Below, piece after piece: positions 5,183 through 10,686 of a stretch of DNA of 10,686 nt (position 1 is its first letter; the number at the start of each line of letters is the position of its first letter). The notes under the pieces were generated by a model. It was not told the DNA's origin, made no database searches, and saw only the letters and a list, made by a program, of their open reading frames with translations. This DNA is from JAWPNA01 sp045402695 (lineage in GTDB: Bacteria > Acidobacteriota > Polarisedimenticolia > JACPZX01 > DASXTC01): NCBI GenBank assembly GCA_045402695.1, contig JAWPNA010000494.1, forward strand, positions 1 through 10,686, written 5' to 3'. The translations under genes were made by a program, and so were the position numbers.

Positions 5183-6499
5183 ATGGCCAACATCGTCTTG
5201 ATCGGCGGTCAGTGGGGCGACGAAGGCAAGGGCAAGGTCGTCGATCTGATCACGCGCCATTTCGACATCGTCGCGCGCTACTCGGGAGGCCCCAACGCGG
5301 GACACACGGTCCGCCGGGGAGAGACCAAGTACGCGCTGCGGCACATCCCTTCCGGGATCTTGACCCCCTCGGTCACCTGCGTGATCGGCAACGGTATGGT
5401 GATCGACCCCGCCGCCCTGCTGTCGGAGATGGAGCAGCTCGTCTCCGCCGGTGTCTCGATCCGCGGTCGCCTGTTCATCAGCGGCCGGGCGCACGTGATC
5501 CTGTCGCCCTATCTCGAGTGGGAGGCCGCGCGCGAGGAGTCGGGCTGCCACGGCAAGATCGGGACGACACGGCGCGGCGTCGGGCCGGCCTACACCGGCA
5601 AGATGGCGCGCACCGGCGTCCGCGTCATCGATCTGTACGACGCCGAGTCGTTGCGGGGGAAGTTGGCGGGGGCCGTGAGCCTCTTCACCGCCTCCGGATC
5701 GCTTGCTGCTGGGGCGGCCGCTTCCGAGGCGGCGCTGGACCAGATCCTCTCCACCTGCCTCGCGCACGCGGAGGCGCTGAGGCCCTACCTCGCCGACACC
5801 GCCCTGCTTCTGGCAGAGAAGATGAAGGCCGGATCGAGAGTCCTGTTTGAGGGGGCGCAAGGGACCATGCTGGATCTGGATCACGGGACCTACCCCTATG
5901 TGACCTCCTCCAGCGCCGCCGCGGGAGGCGCTTGCACTGGTCTGGGCGTGGGCCCGACAAGCATCGACGGCGTGCTGGGCGTGTTCAAGGCCTACAGCAC
6001 GCGCGTGGGAGAGGGGCCGTTCCCCACGGAGGACCGCGAGGCCGCCGGCGGGCTTCTGCGGGAGCGCGGTCACGAGTACGGCACGGTGACCGGCCGGCCC
6101 AGGCGCTGCGGCTGGTTCGACGCCGTGGCGGCGCGCTACGCCGCGCGGATCAACGGCATGGACAGCGCGGCGCTGACGCTGCTCGACGTGCTGGACGCCT
6201 TCGACGAGATTCGCATCTGCACGGGGTACCGCCACAAAGGAACCTTCATGAAGGAATTCCCCTCGGAATCCTGGCTGCTGTCGAGCTGTCAGCCCGAGTA
6301 CACCCTGCTGAAGGGCTGGAAGCAGGAGACGACGGGCTGCCGGTCGCTCGGCGACCTGCCGGGCGCAGCGCTGGATTACATCCGGACCATCGAGGACCTG
6401 ATCGAGTGCGACATCGATCTGGTCTCGGTGGGTCCGACGCCCGAGAGCAGCATCACGCGGGAGGTCTCGAAGCTGTCCGCGTGGCTCGAGGCGGCCTGA
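5183..6499 (+). CDS. purA: Adenylosuccinate synthetase
   Basis: Joins IMP and L-aspartate with GTP to form adenylosuccinate, the first committed step to AMP, in the cytoplasm. The 438 residues match the family length. AAGGGA (5169-5174) lies 8 nt before the ATG. The N-terminal P-loop-like signature QWGDEGKGK (10-18) carries catalytic Asp13, and PNAGHT (37-42) carries catalytic His41. The IMP-site block GTTRRGVGPAY (127-137) keeps Thr129, and Arg143 is kept. EGAQGTMLDLDHGTYPYVTS (223-242) and TGRPRRCGW (303-311) are also intact. Oddities: the family's GTTGRG has Arg at 130, and the guanine-recognition block usually written TKLDVLD reads TLLDVLD (332-338), so Leu333 replaces the usual Lys. The C-terminal SVGP is kept but is followed by TPE instead of the usual D-R. 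All catalytic residues are present, so it should be active. It is divergent from hutH and convergent with the metallopeptidase gene. Confidence 0.96.
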   Translation: MANIVLIGGQWGDEGKGKVVDLITRHFDIVARYSGGPNAGHTVRRGETKYALRHIPSGILTPSVTCVIGNGMVIDPAALLSEMEQLVSAGVSIRGRLFISGRAHVILSPYLEWEAAREESGCHGKIGTTRRGVGPAYTGKMARTGVRVIDLYDAESLRGKLAGAVSLFTASGSLAAGAAASEAALDQILSTCLAHAEALRPYLADTALLLAEKMKAGSRVLFEGAQGTMLDLDHGTYPYVTSSSAAAGGACTGLGVGPTSIDGVLGVFKAYSTRVGEGPFPTEDREAAGGLLRERGHEYGTVTGRPRRCGWFDAVAARYAARINGMDSAALTLLDVLDAFDEIRICTGYRHKGTFMKEFPSESWLLSSCQPEYTLLKGWKQETTGCRSLGDLPGAALDYIRTIEDLIECDIDLVSVGPTPESSITREVSKLSAWLEAA

Positions 6500-6544
6500 C
6501 GGGCTCCACGGATAACAATCGACCGGCCGTCCGCCAGGTGACGT

Positions 6545-8683
6545 TTATTTCACCGCCTCCATGGCCCCAGTGGCCGCAGCGGCGGCCTTGAGCAGGGGAT
6601 CGGCCGAGAGCGGCCCGCCCACCGCCTGCCGCATCCAGGCATCGGGAGTGATCGATCCGATCCGGCAGATCCGCTCGAACTCCTGGCCCATGGGCCGGCT
6701 CTCCTTCAGGTGATCCTCCACCTGAAACGCGATGAGATGACCCAGCGGATAGTCAGGCGTGTACATTCCATAGTTCACCATGTGGGAGTAGATGGCCAGC
6801 AGGGTCGCGTCCCTCGTCTTGAAGATCCCCGCGTAGTAGTGGTTCCAGATATCTCGGGCGATCCCGACCACGGCGCCCTTGAACTGCGCGGGTGTAGCGT
6901 CCGGATGATCGTACAGCCAGCGCCAGGCGGCCATGTCCACCAGGCCGACGCCGGCGATCTCACGCGTGGCCCAGAACTCCTCCAGTGAACGCATGTGCAC
7001 CGATTTGTCGTCGGGGCCGGCGAGCCCCAGCAGCTCGAGATCGCGCGCCTGGAACACGAAGGCCAGCGCCTCTGTGAAGGCGTTGTTGGGCACGCCGGCC
7101 AGCAGCGTGTGATCGATCTTGTTGAGAGAGAAGACCTGCTCGACGTTGTGTCCCATCTCATGCACGGCGATGTTGTACCCCTTGTAGTCCATGCCGTCGG
7201 CGCCGACCCGCGTGCGCAGGTGCGCCTTGTCGTCGCGCATCTGCGCCCCCAGCGCGTGTCCCGCGCCGCGCGAGGGATCCACCACGATGTGATCCGCGAG
7301 GAACCGGGCCTGCTCCCGCGTGAACCCCAGATTCGCCAGCATGCGAGGCATGTCGTCTGCGTAAGCCGAGACCGTCGGGTACTTCTTCTTCGTGATGTCG
7401 TCGAGCCGCTGCTCGGAGTAGCTCGCTCGCGGCTTGAAGCCGGCGTACCAGATGTCGAACGGCTCCAAGGGGCGCGCGAGCCTCTTCTCGATGAGGCGGC
7501 CGACTCGCTCTCCCATCGGCGACGTCAGCACCGACTCGAATAGCTCCTTCACCTGCTTCTCGGGGATCTCGCGGTCCACGTTGAAGCGGCGATCGATGAA
7601 TGTGGGGTTGTCGGGCTGGAATGGATCGGCCAGCCGGTTCGCCCGGAAGATCTCGAGCCAGATCCGGTATCGCTCGTCGGGCTCACGGTCGGTGCGCGGC
7701 TCGGCCATGACCCCCGCGGGGACCCCCGCGGGAGGCTCCGCGTCCTTGACCGTCGAGCGCGTCACGGCATTGGTGTGGGGGGCCCAGTCCAGAAGGGGGT
7801 TGTTGATCACGGCGCCGGGGATCTCCTGGGTGACGATCCGGTCCATGACCATCTGGATGATCCTCTGCTTCGGCAGACCAGCGGGGTCGGCATAGCCCGC
7901 CTTCAGCTCGTCGCGCAGCCCCCAGTGCGTGATGAGCCGCAGGGCTTGCGGGAAGACCCTCTTGCCGTCCGGGCCGAGCAGGTGGTGCATGTAGATGTTG
8001 TAGCCGTTGATGTACGTCTCGGCCGCGACGTAGGCGCTGGAGATCTTGCGGTTCACCTCCGCCGGCACGCGGGATGCGAATCGCTGGCTCAAGCGGGTCT
8101 CGGCCCACTGGCGCCGCGACCAGGTCATCCCCTCGGCGAGGCGCTGGTCGAGTGTCGTGAGAGGGAAGTTCAGAAGCGCCACGAAGGCCAGCTTCCCCGC
8201 GAACATGTCGTCGGTGAAGTGGGCCCCCGGCTCGTACTCCGCCAGCCGGCGGTCGATCGGGAGCATCGGGCCGATCTCCAGGTCCACCCCTTGGCGCAGG
8301 TCGCGCCCGAGCGAGTTGAAGTAGCCGCCGAGTCTCTCCATCGCGAACTCGAGCCGGTCGAACGTGGCGTCGAGGGCGGGACCAGTCGGCAGGAACTCCT
8401 CGCGGGCGAACTGCGCGAACGCGGCGGCATCGCCGTCGCCGTCACCGCCCCCAAGGCGCCAGTAGCGCATCGCCTGATCCACGCCGCGATCGATGCGCGC
8501 GGCCTCGGCCTCGCCGTGCTTCGCCTTCAGCTCGCGCTTGACGGCCTCGGCCTCCGGGAAGGCGGCCAGAAGCGGGGGGAGGCCCGCGACCAGCGCGAGG
8601 CCGGCGCAGGAGAGCCACCGGGCGGGATGGGAGGCAAGCAGAAACAGGGTATCGTGGGACCAAGCGATCATGGGGATGGCCAC
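6545..8683 (-). CDS. Exported zinc metallopeptidase, gluzincin type (HExxH...E), family uncertain
   Basis: The protein has 712 residues from a GTG at 8683, chosen because a perfect AGGAGG ends 9 nt before it; the in-frame ATG at 8671 would be 21 nt away. Residues 24-41 are strongly hydrophobic (LSCAGLALVAGLPPLLAA) with a plausible LLA|AF cleavage, so it is probably exported or membrane-anchored. The zinc site is HEMGH (508-512; ligands His508 and His512, catalytic Glu509). The likely third ligand is Glu538 in AFTEALAF, 26 residues on, the spacing seen in clan MA gluzincins such as M3 and M32. The C-terminal YPLGHLIAFQ (645-654) resembles the substrate-side Tyr/His segment of those families. 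The rest (an N-terminal helical half, and a conserved-looking VNRKISSAYVAAETYINGYN region at 210-229) does not let me assign a family. It probably degrades peptides outside the cytoplasm. It is convergent with purA, whose stop is 45 nt away. Confidence 0.85.
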   Translation of the reverse strand: MAIPMIAWSHDTLFLLASHPARWLSCAGLALVAGLPPLLAAFPEAEAVKRELKAKHGEAEAARIDRGVDQAMRYWRLGGGDGDGDAAAFAQFAREEFLPTGPALDATFDRLEFAMERLGGYFNSLGRDLRQGVDLEIGPMLPIDRRLAEYEPGAHFTDDMFAGKLAFVALLNFPLTTLDQRLAEGMTWSRRQWAETRLSQRFASRVPAEVNRKISSAYVAAETYINGYNIYMHHLLGPDGKRVFPQALRLITHWGLRDELKAGYADPAGLPKQRIIQMVMDRIVTQEIPGAVINNPLLDWAPHTNAVTRSTVKDAEPPAGVPAGVMAEPRTDREPDERYRIWLEIFRANRLADPFQPDNPTFIDRRFNVDREIPEKQVKELFESVLTSPMGERVGRLIEKRLARPLEPFDIWYAGFKPRASYSEQRLDDITKKKYPTVSAYADDMPRMLANLGFTREQARFLADHIVVDPSRGAGHALGAQMRDDKAHLRTRVGADGMDYKGYNIAVHEMGHNVEQVFSLNKIDHTLLAGVPNNAFTEALAFVFQARDLELLGLAGPDDKSVHMRSLEEFWATREIAGVGLVDMAAWRWLYDHPDATPAQFKGAVVGIARDIWNHYYAGIFKTRDATLLAIYSHMVNYGMYTPDYPLGHLIAFQVEDHLKESRPMGQEFERICRIGSITPDAWMRQAVGGPLSADPLLKAAAAATGAMEAVK

Positions 8684-8692
8684 GGGATCGAT

Positions 8693-8698
8693 CCTCCT
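8693..8698 (-). promoter_or_regulatory. Shine-Dalgarno AGGAGG deciding the GTG start of the metallopeptidase
   Basis: AGGAGG on the minus strand is separated by 9 nt from the GTG at 8683. The next in-frame ATG (8671) is 21 nt away, so GTG is the better start. Confidence 0.8.
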
Positions 8699-8714
8699 GT
8701 GAAATGGGTGCGCG

Positions 8715-8723
8715 ATTGTATCA
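8715..8723 (-). promoter_or_regulatory. Candidate extended -10 promoter of the metallopeptidase gene
   Basis: The minus strand reads TGATACAAT: TG, one base, TACAAT (5 of 6 to TATAAT). The predicted leader is about 25 nt and includes the AGGAGG. The element lies inside an inverted repeat GCGCG-N9-CGCGC (8710-8728), a possible operator. The -35 region is weak. Confidence 0.5.
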
Positions 8724-8743
8724 CGCGCCCCCTGCGGCTCGCG

Positions 8744-8749
8744 TATACT
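8744..8749 (+). promoter_or_regulatory. Candidate -10 box of the permease gene, implying a leaderless mRNA
   Basis: TATACT (5 of 6 to TATAAT) ends 9 nt before the permease ATG at 8759. Transcription would start about 3 nt before the ATG, and no Shine-Dalgarno sequence is present. No good -35 is seen at 16-18 bp; TTGTAT (8716-8721) is 22 bp away, too far. Confidence 0.45.
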
Positions 8750-8758
8750 GGCGCACCG

Positions 8759-10087
8759 ATGCCCTCAACAGAGCTGCGACGAAGCCTGGGTCCGCTCGAC
8801 GCCACCCTGATCAACGTGGGGACGATGCTGGCCTCCGGGATCTTCATCACGCCCGCCGCCATCGCGCGCGACCTCGACGCATCGTCGCTGCACCTGATCG
8901 TCTGGGCCGTGGCCGGCATCTTCTCGGTGCTGGGTGCGCTGGTGATCGCCGAGCTGGGGGCGATGATGCCCGAGGCCGGCGGCATCTACATCTACCTGGA
9001 GCGCGCCTACGGGCAGCCCTGGGGGTTCCTGTACGGATGGGCGCTGTTCGTGGCCATCCAGTGCGGATCGATTGCGGCCGTGGGGGTGGCCACGGCCACC
9101 TACCTCGGCCACTTCATGCCGATGGGTGCTCTCGCCGTCAAGATGACGGCCATCGCGACCATCCTGGCGCTGACCTGGATCAACACGCGCGGCGTGGGGC
9201 AGGGGGCGATGGTGGGCAACATCCTGACCGCCGTCAAGATCGGGGCGGCCGTGGCGCTGGTGGCGCTCGGCCTCTGGGCCGGTGACCTGGCGCACTTGAC
9301 TCCCTTCTCGCATCAGGGCCCGCTGCTGCCGCTGCTGCCCGCGCTCGGTCTCTCCATGGTGGCGGCGCTCTGGTGCTATGACGGCTGGATCCACGTCAGC
9401 TACATCGCTGGGGAAGTGCGCGAGCCCGGCAGGAACATCCCGTGCGCGGCGATCGGCTCCACCTTCATCGTCATCGCGCTATACCTCGCGCTGAACCTGG
9501 CCTACCTCGTGGTGCTGGGCGTGGACGGCATGGCGGGGTCGGACCTGGTGGCGTCGCGCGCCGCTCAGGCCGTCGTGGGGGCGGCGGGGGCGGGGCTCGT
9601 CGCGGCCCTCGTGTCGATCTCCTGCCTCGGCGCCAACAACGGATTCATCCTGGCCGGAGCGCGCGTCTACTATGCGATGGCCAAGGACGGACTGTTCTTC
9701 AACAGCGCGGCCAGAGTCGATCCGCGCACGGCGGTGCCGCTGGCCGCCCTCGTGCTTCAGGCGGTCTGGTCGTCGCTGCTGGTGTTTTCCGGCCGCTACG
9801 ACCAGATTTTCACCTACGTCATCTTCGTGGAGTTCCTGTTCTACGCGCTGGCGGCCGGCGCGGTGATTGTCCTGAGACGCCGGGAGCCCGCGGCGTCGCG
9901 CCCGTATCGTGTGTGGGGGTACCCGTGGACCCCCGCCGCCTTCATCCTCTTCTCGGCGGCGCTGGTGGTGAGCACCATCTGGAGCTCACCGCGCGAAGCG
10001 GCGATTGGCGTGGCCGTGATGGCCAGTGGCGTGCCGGTGTATCTCTTCTGGAGCCGCAGGCGGCGGTCGTCGCGGCCCGGCGACTGA
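8759..10087 (+). CDS. APC-superfamily amino acid permease, LAT/SteT-like
   Basis: A 442-residue inner-membrane protein with about 12 hydrophobic segments, the usual size and plan for amino acid/polyamine/organocation carriers. The broken first helix carries GTMLASGIF (21-29), the substrate-carboxylate motif normally written GSGIF. Helix 6 has CYDGWIHVSYIAGEVREPGR (206-225), very like the 'YDGWn.l.yv.eEvknP.rn.P' motif of L-type (LAT) exchangers. ARVYYAMAKDGLFF (301-314) and RPYRVWGYP (381-389) are also LAT/SteT-like. Substrate and direction cannot be read from sequence; an exchanger or importer of neutral or aromatic amino acids is the family expectation. The ATG at 8759 is chosen because translation starting there begins just before the first helix and lies 9 nt after a TATACT box; the frame is open further upstream, but only antisense to the peptidase gene. 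The C-terminus is a basic cytoplasmic tail. It is divergent from the metallopeptidase gene and convergent with the HNH gene, whose stop is 12 nt away. Confidence 0.92.
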   Translation: MPSTELRRSLGPLDATLINVGTMLASGIFITPAAIARDLDASSLHLIVWAVAGIFSVLGALVIAELGAMMPEAGGIYIYLERAYGQPWGFLYGWALFVAIQCGSIAAVGVATATYLGHFMPMGALAVKMTAIATILALTWINTRGVGQGAMVGNILTAVKIGAAVALVALGLWAGDLAHLTPFSHQGPLLPLLPALGLSMVAALWCYDGWIHVSYIAGEVREPGRNIPCAAIGSTFIVIALYLALNLAYLVVLGVDGMAGSDLVASRAAQAVVGAAGAGLVAALVSISCLGANNGFILAGARVYYAMAKDGLFFNSAARVDPRTAVPLAALVLQAVWSSLLVFSGRYDQIFTYVIFVEFLFYALAAGAVIVLRRREPAASRPYRVWGYPWTPAAFILFSAALVVSTIWSSPREAAIGVAVMASGVPVYLFWSRRRRSSRPGD

Positions 10088-10099
10088 TGCGAACTGTCT

Positions 10100-10686
10100 T
10101 CACGCCACCGCGTCGCAGCTCTGCCTCCAGTCATCCGGTGCGACCGTGCGCGGCGCGGCCACGCTCGACGTCGCCGTCTTCCAGGTCAGGTCGCACGCCA
10201 CCCTCAGCCCGTTGCGGTACCGCTCCCTGACGTCGCCTGCGCCGTTGACCCCCATCGCCCACTCGATATGGCGAGGCGCTCTGCCGCGCACGCTGATGCA
10301 GCCCGAGTGGATCATCTCATGGCAGGATCGACAGACGGTCACGAGGTTCCACCCGGCGTCTGGTCCGTTGCGCGATCTGTAGATCACATGGTGCGCGTGC
10401 AGATGCGCGCGCGAGCCACACCCCGGAGACTGGCACCTCCAGCCGTCGCGCGTGAAGGTGCGATAGCGGCGCGAGCTCTTGATCACTTCGGGCCGGACCC
10501 ACTCCTCGAGGAAGTTCAGCAAGACCAGCGCCACGCACTGGCTGACGGTGGGCGTGACTCCCTCCGGCGCGCCGGCAGCCGTGGCGCGGCAATGGGCCAG
10601 CGTCAGGTCCCACCAGCGGCAGATCTCCTCGGGAGCGTGAAACGTGATGGGGCGGTGAGCCCCGCCCCGCGCCAGCATCGCCTCAG
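10100..10686 (-). CDS. HNH endonuclease domain protein, C-terminal part (probably cut by window edge)
   Basis: At least 192 residues are visible from an ATG at 10678, but the frame stays open to the right edge and no suitably placed ribosome-binding site precedes that ATG (GAGG is only 2 nt away). I therefore take it as an internal Met of a longer protein. Numbering from that Met, residues 70-124 form an HNH nuclease fold. Cys82 and Cys87 with Cys116 and Cys119 make the zinc knuckle, His96-His97 is the catalytic HH pair in HAHHVIYRS, Asn111 is in WNLVTVC, and His120 and His124 are in CHEMIH. All expected active-site residues are present. The following GRAPRHIEW segment often trails HNH domains of the DUF222-associated kind found in many copies in soil bacteria. 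The role is unknown: a stand-alone nuclease of a mobile or defence nature is possible, but no partner gene is visible. Confidence 0.85.
   Translation of the reverse strand, partial: EAMLARGGAHRPITFHAPEEICRWWDLTLAHCRATAAGAPEGVTPTVSQCVALVLLNFLEEWVRPEVIKSSRRYRTFTRDGWRCQSPGCGSRAHLHAHHVIYRSRNGPDAGWNLVTVCRSCHEMIHSGCISVRGRAPRHIEWAMGVNGAGDVRERYRNGLRVACDLTWKTATSSVAAPRTVAPDDWRQSCDAVA

Noticed and set aside
5156..6235. A 359-codon open frame on the minus strand, opposite purA
   Set aside because: Shadow of purA: Arg/Ala/Val-rich, no recognisable motif.
6510..6519. GGATAACAAT, which resembles the lac operator core
   Set aside because: Only a 10-base match in the gap between two convergent genes, with no partner half-site and no promoter nearby.
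6500..6544. A bidirectional terminator between purA and the metallopeptidase gene
   Set aside because: No GC-rich hairpin followed by a T-run is visible in the 45-nt gap. Termination may be Rho-dependent.
7775..8758. Upstream extension of the permease frame opposite the metallopeptidase
   Set aside because: It is antisense to the peptidase gene and has no membrane or domain character. The permease fold begins right after the ATG at 8759.
10088..10099. A terminator between the permease and HNH genes
   Set aside because: The gap is only 12 nt and no hairpin is present.

Overview
This window is GC-rich bacterial chromosome (about two thirds G+C by eye), densely coding, with no RNA gene, insertion sequence, CRISPR array or phage gene that I can see. 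The mix is a secreted protein with a Pro/Gln-rich linker, a divergent adenylosuccinate synthetase, a large exported metallopeptidase of unclear family, and an HNH protein of a type common in soil bacteria. It suggests an Acidobacteriota-like or other deep-branching GC-rich soil lineage, but that placement is only an impression and rests on no database search.

Layout. 1-458 (-) is the 5' part of a secreted protein that runs off the left edge and has its own near-consensus promoter (TTGAGA, 17 bp, TATAAT). 506-4997 (-) is a compact operon in the transcribed order hutH (histidine ammonia-lyase), hutU (urocanate hydratase, GTG start), then a 431-residue P-loop ATPase with a winged-helix-like C-terminal half. 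Both junctions are 4-base stop/start overlaps (GTGA, ATGA). 4998-5182 is a divergent regulatory region with two short direct-repeat families and perfect dyads. 5183-6499 (+) is purA. 6545-8683 (-) is an exported HExxH...E metallopeptidase with a GTG start behind a perfect AGGAGG. 8684-8758 is a second divergent promoter region. 8759-10087 (+) is an APC/LAT-type amino acid permease, possibly translated from a leaderless mRNA. 10100-10686 (-) is the C-terminal part of an HNH endonuclease that probably continues past the right edge.

How the genes work together. HutH and HutU carry out the first two steps of histidine breakdown (histidine to urocanate to imidazolonepropionate). hutI and the last-step genes are not here and must be elsewhere. 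The downstream ATPase is the least explained member: its coupling to hutU means it is made with the catabolic enzymes, and its domain plan would suit an ATP-dependent regulator, although the sequence does not prove a role. purA (IMP to adenylosuccinate) is transcribed away from hutH and shares its upstream region. The permease could feed amino acids, possibly products of the neighbouring peptidase, but that link is only positional.

The most interesting items are the hut-coupled ATPase with its poly-Ser/polypurine insert, the repeat-rich hutH-purA control region, the unusual guanine-site residue in PurA, and the unassigned metallopeptidase.
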